Shown in pieces: positions 34,059 through 43,052 of a stretch of 64,000 bases of DNA. This DNA comes from Immersiella caudata (taxonomy: Eukaryota > Ascomycota > Sordariomycetes > Sordariales > Lasiosphaeriaceae). The DNA is taken from the NCBI GenBank assembly GCA_030512335.1, contig JAULSU010000002.1, positions 1,116,001-1,180,000 on the forward strand, read 5' to 3'. The position numbers were made by a program, and so were the translations under genes. Under the pieces are notes generated by a model. It saw only the letters and a list, made by a program, of their open reading frames with translations, was not told the origin of the DNA and ran no database searches. The first letter of the stretch is position 1. Every line of letters starts with the position of its first letter.

Positions 34059-35449
34059 GGGGCGATAGTTGGTTGGCTGGGCTGTAGTTTGGAGGGCGGC
34101 CTGCCGGGGTCATCTTGGGATACATAGAATTTGCTGTGAGCGCTCAAAACCCGTGAAGATGGAACAAGAACTAGAAAAGTAATGAGTTGTATGCCCAGTT
34201 GACATCGAGCATCCAATGTCGCAAGTGGTGTCGGTGGATAAAATAAACTGCTCGACTTGGAGGGCCTCAAGCCTTCCGGCATTCCCAACGTGCCTTTCTT
34301 CTTGGATATGAGACATGGCGACGGGCCCCCAGTGTCCCTGTGATGAGACAGGAGCTCCATGATAATATGAGACGGCCTCACACTAGTATGCAAAAAAGGG
34401 CGTCGGTATAAGGGAAGGGTGTGATATTCGAAGTAAGGCCTTGATCTCCGGGGTAGAGGACCAAAGTGACCCTTCGAATGCCTCTTTAGATCTTAATAAC
34501 GCCTTTTCCGTTTTGTTACAGGGCTTCCGCTTGGGTTGCGGGGGGTCAAACTCATTTCTCCCATCGCGTGGTCAGGCAGCCAACAGACACTAGCAGCATC
34601 TTTAGGTAGTGTAGTGGTCATAAGCTCTATGGTTCTTTCGCATGGTTACAGGGTATAACCACACACATCAAGGAGATTTTCAAAACAGCTTAAGGCCTTC
34701 CTTCGTCCATGAGACCCTTCTCCTGCACCAACTTGACGCCCTTTTCGCAGACCAGGAGGCCTCCTCATAACCGCTGCAGCGCTGCTTCGCCTCATCACAG
34801 AGACACCGGAGAGCTTCTCCATGCCCTAAATCCCAAGAAATAAGGCTTTTTGTGGATAAAAGTCTGTGTAAAAGCACACCACCCAAACCACTTCATGCCT
34901 TCTCGCTTCCCCGAGAAACTCGGTTGAGCACTACGAAAGATAGACGCAATCCCTTAACATCTCCATCACTTCCACATCGCAGCTCTTGCGTCTATGTAGA
35001 GAGTGTCAGAGGAGTTGATGAGATTGCTCTTGATGTGGAGGTGAGTTTTGAAACTTCAGATGACATTGAGCTGTGCTGCTACTTGAGATGGAAGATTTTA
35101 TCAGTTGCTCCTTCCACAAAATCAAAGAACTACCCATGCAATCTCCCAGCAATGGGAACGCCGCCACAGGTATAAATTGCCTCCTCTCACCTCCCACCAA
35201 ATTATTTTCTTTCCTCCTACAACTATTTCCTCTCCTTCGGCGCAGCGCTCCTAGTATCGCCTGCAAGGGTCACCTTTCATCTCACCGTACGTACGCTCCT
35301 CATCACCTCTTCGCGTTTAAGAATCCGTGACAGCAGTTACTAACAGCGGATAGTACCATACCAGTACTGTACACAATGACGTACGTATAACTGAAGTGAA
35401 CGTAACAAAAGACAAAAAAAAAACCGGTTCAGAGATCCCTCACAAGATC
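34059..35449. other. Intergenic with repeat sequence
   Basis: About 1.4 kb between the branching enzyme gene and a frameshifted gene. It contains an R2 repeat copy (about 34310-34610) and short open frames without coding character. Sequence around 34690-35000 (GACGCCCTTTTCGC, CTCTTGCGTCT) again resembles R2 fragments. Confidence 0.5.
34310..34610 (+). repeat. Dispersed repeat R2, copy 4
   Basis: This is the copy most similar to the one at 20.0-20.3 kb. The stretch 34480-34570 aligns without large gaps and differs mostly by transitions. GACAGGAGCTCCATGA at about 34347-34362 recurs at about 27958-27972. Non-coding. Confidence 0.6.
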
Positions 35450-36508
35450 ATGGCGCCCACGGCAGAGACCGAGACTCCTACACCGGAGCCCAAGAACGCC
35501 CAAGAACGCCGACCGCAATAAGAAGAAGATCGCGTTTTTACAAGAGGAGCAGCAGCGGTATAAGTCTACTATTCAAGATATCATGCGAGAGCGTGAGAAC
35601 GAAGTAGATACCGACCCCCAAAAGAAGAAAGAGCGAATCAGGCGTTTGGACTACCTTCATATCGTCAAAAAAGGCGGCCTACGCAGAGTCAATGCCGAAC
35701 TTGAAGACTTACTGAAAGACTTGGGTGGTTCGGTTGACAGCGCGGCGTTCGAGGACCCGAACAAGCAGAACAAAACCCGGGAAGGCGGCCAGGCCATGAT
35801 ACAGAAGCAGCTGAACGACATGCAAGCCGACCTCACTGCCGCGCGACGAGAACTCCAAGAACCCAAGAAACAGGCCCAGAACCGCTCAGGGAACGCCACT
35901 GAGCTCGCCCGGTCGACCGTACACAATAGTGTACAGCAAGACGAGGCCGTGATTACGGGCCTAAAGACAAACGGCCTCGTTATCAGCACCCAGGAAGTGG
36001 AGGACGCTGTTAAGAAGGTCCTGGCCATGGCGTGCCCCGAAGGACTCACAGAGGAGTTGTCCAATCTCGTGGACCAGAAGATACGCAACTACAATCTGAT
36101 GCCACACATCAAGCCTCTCGTGAGTTCTATCGTAAACAGGATCATCGAGGCCAAGTTCGCAGAGTTAGAGTGGATGATCGAGAGCAAGATCGATGCCCTG
36201 TTCGCGATGCGTGAGGTTGAACTCCGCAGGCTGATGGAATACATGGGGGGTACATGTAGGAGTGGAACGCGCGGACCAGGACGCTCGTCGATCAGAAGGG
36301 CACCGCTTGCTTGTTAGAGGTGCCGTTCACAGCCAAATTCGGAGATTTTTCTGCCAAAGTCCCCGTGTGTGTTCCAGAACGATTATCCGTCGTAACGGGT
36401 GCGGGCCCGGTCTGTCAACGTCCCGGAGGCCTTGCGTCCTTCTGTATCAGTGGTGGGGTCGCGGTATCGGAGCTTGCAAGCTCCCTGGGGGCAGCTCGAA
36501 AAAAATGA
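35450..36508 (+). pseudogene. Frameshifted coiled-coil gene disrupted by a 10-bp tandem duplication
   Basis: An ATG at 35450 opens a frame that reads 17 protein-like codons and then meets two back-to-back copies of CAAGAACGCC (35491-35500 and 35501-35510). After the second copy it stops at 35519. Counting one copy only, the frame runs into the long open frame that continues to a stop at 36317. That frame encodes a Lys/Glu/Arg-rich helical protein with coiled-coil segments and a C-terminal helical block. Near 36245-36260, at a run of six G, protein-like reading switches frame again and continues to a stop at about 36508. No family was recognised. A live, shorter gene starting at 35583 cannot be excluded. 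Confidence 0.5.
35491..35510 (+). repeat. Perfect 10-bp tandem duplication
   Basis: Two exact copies of CAAGAACGCC lie side by side at the point where the reading frame of the surrounding gene is broken. A length of ten is not a multiple of three, so one unit accounts exactly for the frame change between the ATG at 35450 and the downstream frame. Confidence 0.9.
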
Positions 36509-36729
36509 GGGGCAATTTCGAACTCCAAAGTCCACTCCAATCTGCCCCTCCTTCAGACATCTACTTGCGATAACTGAGGAAACACCCCCAACTTTTCAAA
36601 CGTCCGCCTCAATCTCCGACTGGATTGTCGCTCACCACCAATCCAGCCATTTCCAACCATATCGAAACGACAATTCTACGAAAACCCAAACCTCCCGACT
36701 AATACCCCTCCATCCTCCAACCTGCCAAA

Positions 36730-38007
36730 ATGCCACCCATAATAACCCCCATCCCCCCCTTCCAACCAGACCTCTACCAGCGCGCCTGGGCCTCCATCCC
36801 GCACCCCTCCCTCCCCCTCATCGCAACCCCCCACGCCACCTCCGTCACCATCTTCAGCCTCGCCACCCTCTCCAAGCACAGCGTCCTCACCGGCGGCCAC
36901 GCCCGCTCCGTGCGCACCGCCGCCTGGCAACCCGGCATGAGCGCCGGTCGGCTTCGCCTCGTCACCGGTTCCTTTGACGCAACAGCGGGGTTGTGGAGTT
37001 ACAATTCAGACAAGGACAAGAAGGGCTTGGAGAAAGAGGTGAAATTCGGGGAGGGGGAAGGTGATGAGGAAGAGGAGGAGGAAGACTGGGAGTTTAATCT
37101 CGTGCTGGAAGGACACGAGAATGAAGTCAAGAGCATAGCGTTCTCGCCGACAGGGCAGTACCTGGCTACGAGTAGTCGTGACAAGTCGGTGTGGATATGG
37201 GAGGATGTAGGCGACGGGGCGGGACCAGGCGAGGAGGACGATGGAGGGGAGTGGGAGACTGTGGCGGTGCTGAATGAGCATGAGGGGGACGTCAAGGCCG
37301 TGGCGTGGTGTCCGGATGTGGAGGGGAGAGTGGGGATGAGCGGACGGTATAGCAGTGATGTACTGGCGAGCGCGAGTTATGATAACACGGTGAGGATTTG
37401 GAGGGAGGATTCGGACGGGGAGTGGGTTTGTGTTGCGGTGCTGGAGGGGCACGAGGCGACAGTTTGGGGGCTGCAGTGGGAGCCGCGGCCGAGGGAGGGG
37501 AGGTTTCCGAGGTTGTTGACGTTTTCAGCGGATAAGACGGTGAGGATTTGGACGCTGAAGGTGGAGGAGGCGGAAGAGGAGGAGGGAATGACGAACAATC
37601 CGTGGGGTGGGATTCCAAATACGATGAGGACGGAGTTGAAGGAGGAGTGGGAGTGCACGGATGTGTTTCCCAGGGTTCATTCGAGAGATGTCTACTCGGC
37701 TACGTGGAGTAAGGATACTGGGATGGTGGCTAGTGCGGGGAGTGATGGCATTATTGCGTTGTATGCGGAGGATGCGACGCCGAAGGAGGATGTCGACATG
37801 GAGTCGGCGACGAACGCGGCAGCTCCGGCGACGAGTCGGTGGAAGGTGCTGGCAGCAGTGGAAGATGGGCATGGGCCATATGAGATTAACCATATCACCT
37901 GGTGCAAGCGGTTTGATCCGGGCACGGAGAGAAAGGGGGAGGAAGAGATGCTTGTCACCACAGGCGACGACGGTGTCGTGCGTCCCTGGCAGGTCAGGAT
38001 ACCTTAG
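36730..38007 (+). CDS. CIA1: Cytosolic iron-sulfur protein assembly protein 1, WD40 propeller
   Basis: Cia1 is the WD40 subunit of the CIA targeting complex (with Cia2 and Met18), which hands Fe-S clusters to cytosolic and nuclear proteins such as DNA polymerases and helicases. Single exon of 425 residues. Seven WD-type blades are visible: examples are G-H-A-R-S-V-R-T, L-E-G-H-E-N-E-V-K-S with S-S-R-D-K-S-V-W-I-W, L-N-E-H-E-G-D-V-K-A with A-S-Y-D-N-T-V-R-I-W, and L-E-G-H-E-A-T-V-W-G with S-A-D-K-T-V-R-I-W. Acidic inserts lie between blades (about 110-122 and 150-165). Codon use changes within the gene: strongly C-ending at the 5' end and G-ending later. The gene is convergent with the SLY41-like gene. 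Confidence 0.95.
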   Translation: MPPIITPIPPFQPDLYQRAWASIPHPSLPLIATPHATSVTIFSLATLSKHSVLTGGHARSVRTAAWQPGMSAGRLRLVTGSFDATAGLWSYNSDKDKKGLEKEVKFGEGEGDEEEEEEDWEFNLVLEGHENEVKSIAFSPTGQYLATSSRDKSVWIWEDVGDGAGPGEEDDGGEWETVAVLNEHEGDVKAVAWCPDVEGRVGMSGRYSSDVLASASYDNTVRIWREDSDGEWVCVAVLEGHEATVWGLQWEPRPREGRFPRLLTFSADKTVRIWTLKVEEAEEEEGMTNNPWGGIPNTMRTELKEEWECTDVFPRVHSRDVYSATWSKDTGMVASAGSDGIIALYAEDATPKEDVDMESATNAAAPATSRWKVLAAVEDGHGPYEINHITWCKRFDPGTERKGEEEMLVTTGDDGVVRPWQVRIP

Positions 38008-38802
38008 ACGTGTAGGAATAAATAGAAGAATACATGAGGCAACTCTGAACACCATGAAGCTGCTCCCACCCTGTAATCAGTCACAACTCAGTGATCAGCA
38101 AGAGCCTTCATCATCACATGCCCAGACCAGATTCATCAACTCGGCCAAGCTGATCAAGAGAATGTCTGTTTACACCATATCACCACATGTAACCCCTACC
38201 CACCCACCCACCAGCACAATCCCCAGGGTCTATTCTTGACTTGGTTAGTGGGGGGTATTTGCTAGTCCAGATACCTCTTTAAATAGCCCAGACGCCTTTT
38301 AAACTGACCCAGACACCTTCTTTTACTTGATAAGAGGCCGTAGAGCTTCGTGGTCATGGTGACGATGAGTTTTGTCGAGTGCAAAGGTTATGTGTAGATA
38401 TGTGTGTATGGTGCAAATAGACATTCTCCTAATCAATTCGACCCAAAACTTGGGGTAGCAACTCATAAGTCTACACATACAACGCCAATCTATACCCTCA
38501 TGCCCGCGAGACCATCCCATTATATATACATCTCTGACTGCCATCGGACCGTATGGCCACAGCCTGAACCCATTCATCTGCTCGATAGAGCCATACCTAT
38601 AGAGCTTGAATGCTGACTCTCTAAAACAACGCAACCGGGCACCCGTATGCAAAACACACCAAACAAGAAACGAGCAAGGAACTGAACTGAACTCCGAAGC
38701 CAGTCCGCGTGCTCGCTGCATTAAATCCATCGAAGCCTTTTGTCATTTCCCTGAGACATATCAATCTTGGGAGTCTAATATGACGCCAACAACACAAAAG
38801 AA
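38008..38802. other. Convergent spacer carrying a MITE
   Basis: About 800 bp between the 3' ends of CIA1 and the SLY41-like gene. MITE copy C occupies 38158-38428. The remaining sequence has no open frame of interest. Confidence 0.6.
38158..38428. mobile_element. MITE copy C (hAT-like)
   Basis: 271-bp element with inverted ends starting GAGAATGTCTGTTTACACC and GAGAATGTCTATTTGCACC, similar for about 40 bp. Flanking target duplication CTGATCAA (38150-38157) and CTAATCAA (38429-38436) differs by one G/A change. No coding capacity. Its end sequence is the closest match to the solitary end at 21724-21753. Confidence 0.87.
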
Positions 38803-40586
38803 CTACCGCGCCGCGACAGCTTTATTCTGATCCTGACGCCTCCAGGTATCCTCTTGCCTCGTTCCCGGCGGTAGCCACCCGTTGTTCCCGCTTTGCCCCC
38901 TAGGCCGACTACGGTTACCAACGTCGTCCGACTTCTTATTGTCGACGCCGTTCAGCGCGGCTGCAGCTGCAGCGTGCCCATTGGTGTAGGCGTACGAGTA
39001 TAGCTGAGGTTGCGGTGCCTCGGCACTGAGGGGGCTATCAAAGACAGGGGTGTGGCTGTTGTTTTGGCCTGAGAGAAGGCCGGCTTGTTTGATGTTGAGG
39101 GGTAAAAGCCCATCGTTTGCGCGGCTGAGTGAGCGGGCGCGTTGATCGGCCTTGTTCTTCATGTTGCTACGGTCGTAGAGGTAGAGACCAAGGAAGGTAA
39201 GGGCAATACCAACGGCCTGGACGTTGGTGGTGGGGCTGCGAAACCAGATGATGGCAATGATGATGACGAAAACACGCTTGATGAGACTGGCAACGGAGTA
39301 GGTGACAGGGGAGACCATGGAGAGCAGTACAAAGGCGAGGATGTTTTGCCCAAAGTGAAAGGTGCCGTTGAAGATGAACTCGAGAGTCAGTCTGCCGTGA
39401 TCGAACGAGTTGGGGCTCTGAAGCAGGTCCACAGAGCCGTCGTAGAGGAAGTCGCCGATAATATCAATGCCCTCGCTCCACAGCCAGATGGGACCTGTGA
39501 GAAGGAAGGCCATGCCGGAAGAATAGCACAAGAGGTTGAGCTTGTCCAACTTCCGGGACTGGGCGCCGCGGCCCTGCTCCTCCGCCTTGGCGGCTTCGTT
39601 GAACAGGCGCTTGGAGAAGATATTCTGGGTGACGAAGATGATGGTTGCGAGGAGAGCATACAAGATGCCCAGAAACTGCCCACCAAAGGTGTGTTTTCCA
39701 GAGCAGGCGAGCATGACACCCAGGGTTAAGGGAACCAGAGATAGGTAAGTCGCCCTGGGGTATCGGATATCAAAGACCAGTCTATACGCCAGAACTGTGA
39801 ACAGGGGCGAGAGCCCCTTTATTGTGTGGACGAGAGAGACCGGGATCCTGGAGGTGGCATTCGAGCTGAGCAGATGCCCAAAGATCTGGAAAGCGGCGAG
39901 CGGGAGGGTTGTAACGATGACATCTCGCGATGGGTATCGTAAGGGGTGCTTGAGGGCTGGGATAGCGGTCCGCAGTTGAGGAAAGGTCGAAGCCAGCCAC
40001 GAAAACAGGATGCAGTACGAGGAGACGAAGGCGAATTGCACCAGCGTCAAGGTCGCAGGCTTGTCGAAGGCTGTCAGAATGGACTTGGACGACGTGTTCG
40101 TCAGGGCCGACGACCAGTACCACATCACGCAGAGCGCCTACATTGCACATCAGCATTTTTGATCTATCTAGCACGGCGCAACACAGCGTCGGAATTTGGG
40201 GGTCGTACAATGAGTTTATACGAGACGGGCGCGCGTAGCGCATCCGCAATCTCGTGGGCGTTCTGGCTCATACTTCCTGACCGGAGATGGCGGATAGCAT
40301 TGCTAATGCTCCTCTGCCTTCCATGGCCAAAATGTGTTTGCTGCTGTTGTGCTGGAGCCCACTTGATCCGACTGTCCCTTCGTGCGCGATCTGACGGGCT
40401 CGTGGAACCGTTGGTGTAGCCATTCTGCCGGCGCGACCCTGGGGTCTGTCCATTGGCAGGCGCAAACGCCGTGTCAAAGTCTGGGAACTTCTCGGTGCCC
40501 CCAAGGCCTGCGTCGCCGTTCGAGTCGGCGTGGGAGGGATGGAGCGATGGGGCGCGCATTGAAGAATCGGAAGTTGAATGCGGCAT
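38803..40586 (-). CDS. SLY41: Triose-phosphate/nucleotide-sugar transporter family protein, SLY41-like
   Basis: Two exons, 40586-40209 and 40137-38803, both phase 0, 570 residues. Exon 1 encodes a disordered, Ser/Gly/Arg-rich cytosolic leader of 126 residues; the membrane domain starts at the exon junction. The domain has about ten hydrophobic segments with the W-Y-x-S-S-A-L-T-N-T-S-S-K start, V-S-L-V-H-T-I-K-G-L-S-P-L and S-V-A-S-L-I-K-R-V-F motifs of the TPT/SLC35 family. Yeast Sly41 is an ER membrane protein that suppresses loss of Ypt1 and has been proposed to transport phosphoenolpyruvate into the ER. The tail (about 470-570) is polar with an Ala run. The ATG at 40586 precedes the leader and lies about 555 bp from the divergent CUS1 start. 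Confidence 0.9.
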
Positions 40587-41141
40587 CACAGTCAAGTATG
40601 GATCGGGATTCGCGCGATTTCGTAAACGAGTGGAGGGATTGAGAGAGAGGAGACGAGGATATGGAGTGACCGTCGTTACTTGATCATGGCCTCCTCTTCA
40701 GTCGCTGTCAGCGAAAAAAAATCAAGACGCAGGCAGATGCAACATGGAAGTTGAACTCTTAGGAGTCTCTTTTTCGCAACGAGAACGCCACTTCCTGGTC
40801 CCTGTGAGACGTTGCTTCACTGCGATAAGAAATTAAGCTCGCCTTGGCACGCCAATCCCACCGTAAACCAAGGCTTGTCAGGGGTGGTGGGGCCTGCACC
40901 GCCACTACAAAGGCCGATGCAAACTTGCGCCACAGCAGCATGCCAAGCCGACCCACCTCAAATCTTTGGAGGCTGCAGAGCTCGTGCAGCACGCGTCGAG
41001 CCGCCTCAAAAGTGATTCCGACGACCAAGCGCTCGACGACAAGACTCTTGCTACCGTTACCCGCGACAACCCTGTTCCTTGGATGCTAATAATAATTTGA
41101 TTCTCTGTTCGACAAAGCCTTTGGGCTTACAGCTGGCCAAG
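40587..41141. promoter_or_regulatory. Divergent promoter region of SLY41-like gene and CUS1
   Basis: A 555-bp spacer between opposite start codons. An A-run lies at about 40713-40721. The 60 bp before CUS1 is T/A-rich (41080-41110). No recognised operator. Confidence 0.4.
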
Positions 41142-43052
41142 ATGGCGGCCACAAAGATGACGAAGAACCAAATGCGCCGGGCGAAGAAGAAGGAGCAAAA
41201 GAAGGCGCAAGCAGAGGTCCGTCGCCCCCTTCGCATCTGCCTCTGGGCTTTAGCTAACAGATCCAAACAGGGCGGCTCCAAAGCGCAATCAGAGGCCCCC
41301 GAAGAGACGACCAACGATGCGAACGCGACGGAGGATACGTCAAACGAGTCGACTGCGCCCGAGGTACAAAAAGACAGCGGTGCGCCTAACAAAATCGAGG
41401 CCGACGGACCTATCGAGGAGGATGATATCAAAGCGCTCGAGGATGACCCGGCATTCGCCATGTTCAAGAGCGTATTCGAGCGGTTCGGCGGGAATCTCGA
41501 AGATGACGAGATTACGCGCGAGGCCAACGCAGGCAACAAGGGCGAGGTTTTCTTCGACCAGGACGATGAGATTCCAAGTGAAGAAGAGGATGCCGGCGGA
41601 GCCAAGATGTCCAAGAAGAAGAGGAAGAAGCTGAACAAGCTGTCCATCGCCGAGCTCAAGGCGCTTGTGCACAACCCCGAAGTGGTCGAGTGGCAGGATG
41701 TCTCGTCATCGGACCCTCGCCTGCTCGTCCAAATCAAAGCGCAGCGCAATATCGTTCCTGTGCCGAGCCATTGGTCGCTGAAGCGCGAGTACCTGTCCAG
41801 TAAGCGCGGTATCGAAAAGCCGCCCTTCAAGCTCCCCAAGTTCATCTCCGACACGGGTATCACCGAGATGCGAGATGCTGTGCTTGAGAAGCAGGCTGAG
41901 CAGACGCTCAAGCAAAAGCAGCGCGAAAGGGTACAGCCTAAGATGGGCAAGCTGGATATCGATTACCAAAAGCTCTATGACGCCTTCTTCCGCCACCAGA
42001 CCAAGCCGGAGCTCACCAGATTTGGCGACGTCTACCACGAAGGCAAGGAATGGGAGGCGGACTACAGAGTATTCCGGGCCGGCGAGATCAGCGAAGCTCT
42101 TAGAGAAGCTCTCGGCATGCAACCGGGCTTCCCACCGCCGTGGCTCCTCCAGCAACAGCGTGTTGGCCCCCCGCCTTCATACCCTATGCTGAAGATCCCC
42201 GGCCTCAACGCACCACTTCCCCCCGGTGCCGCCTGGGGGTTCCAGCCAGGCCAGTGGGGTAAGCCCCCGCTCGACGAGTACAACCGTCCACTCTACGGTG
42301 GCGATATTTTCGGTATCCTGGCTGGTGGTACAGCTCCCGGTGCGCCATTCCAAGGACAACCCGCCGCTGCGGCACCCCTGGCACCACAAGGCGAACCAAT
42401 CGAGCGCACCCTTTGGGGCGAGCTCCAACCCCCTGCCGAGGAATCGGAAGAGGAAGAATCCGAAGAGGAAGAAGAGTCCGACGAGGAGGACGGTGACATT
42501 CCTCCGGATGGTACCGACACTGTTAGCGGCCTCGAGACCCCTGGTGGTTACGCTAGCACAGTTCATCCGGATCATGCGCCTTCAGGCGTCGAGACCAGCA
42601 TGGCGGGTGAATTCGACCTGCGCAAGAACCGTCGCGGCTATGAGACTGAAGAATCGAGCTATGGTGCGCCACGTTCTGCCTACCAGGTCATCCCTGAGCG
42701 TACGGGCCGCATGGAGGGCTTCTTCGGCAGCGACAAGACTTACGATCTGTCGAGAGGAGCACATGCACCGCCTCATGGGGCACCGGTGCTGGGGCAAGAT
42801 GAGGATGGTGGGCGGAAGAGGAAGAAGCCAGGGGATGTGGATATTGCGCTGGATCCGGACGCATTGGTGTCCGGAGGGGGCATTAATAAGGATGATGTGA
42901 GGAGGAAGTATGAGGCGGGCAGGAGGGAGGAGGGTCCGGGGGCGCAGTGGGCGGGGTCGTATGATGATGATTTGAGTGATATGATTGCGACGGAGAGTAG
43001 GAAGAGGCAGAAAAGGGACGAGGAGCGAAGAGAGGAGAGGAGGAAGCGGTGA
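41142..43052 (+). CDS. CUS1: Splicing factor 3B subunit 2 (Cus1/SF3b145)
   Basis: Cus1 is part of the SF3b complex of the U2 snRNP and helps anchor U2 at the branch site. Two exons, 41142-41216 and 41271-43052, giving 618 residues. The intron is 54 nt, has a GCTAAC branch site and no in-frame stop. Residues 1-30 are basic (K-N-Q-M-R-R-A-K-K-K). The DUF382 region spans about 165-295 with V-E-W-x-D-V and P-x-H-W-S-x-K-R-x-Y-L. The Pro-rich PSP domain follows (about 290-345; P-P-P-W-L, P-P-S-Y-P, I-P-G-L-N-A-P-x-P, W-G). An acidic Glu/Ser tract lies at about 460-480. The C-terminus is basic. Length and domain order match fungal SF3b145. Confidence 0.96.
   Translation: MAATKMTKNQMRRAKKKEQKKAQAEVRRPLRICLWALANRSKQGGSKAQSEAPEETTNDANATEDTSNESTAPEVQKDSGAPNKIEADGPIEEDDIKALEDDPAFAMFKSVFERFGGNLEDDEITREANAGNKGEVFFDQDDEIPSEEEDAGGAKMSKKKRKKLNKLSIAELKALVHNPEVVEWQDVSSSDPRLLVQIKAQRNIVPVPSHWSLKREYLSSKRGIEKPPFKLPKFISDTGITEMRDAVLEKQAEQTLKQKQRERVQPKMGKLDIDYQKLYDAFFRHQTKPELTRFGDVYHEGKEWEADYRVFRAGEISEALREALGMQPGFPPPWLLQQQRVGPPPSYPMLKIPGLNAPLPPGAAWGFQPGQWGKPPLDEYNRPLYGGDIFGILAGGTAPGAPFQGQPAAAAPLAPQGEPIERTLWGELQPPAEESEEEESEEEEESDEEDGDIPPDGTDTVSGLETPGGYASTVHPDHAPSGVETSMAGEFDLRKNRRGYETEESSYGAPRSAYQVIPERTGRMEGFFGSDKTYDLSRGAHAPPHGAPVLGQDEDGGRKRKKPGDVDIALDPDALVSGGGINKDDVRRKYEAGRREEGPGAQWAGSYDDDLSDMIATESRKRQKRDEERREERRKR

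Noticed and set aside
34606..34670. tRNA-like stretch starting GGTAGTGTAGTGGT
   Set aside because: The T-loop GGTTCRA and a pairing acceptor stem are missing, so it is at most a relic.
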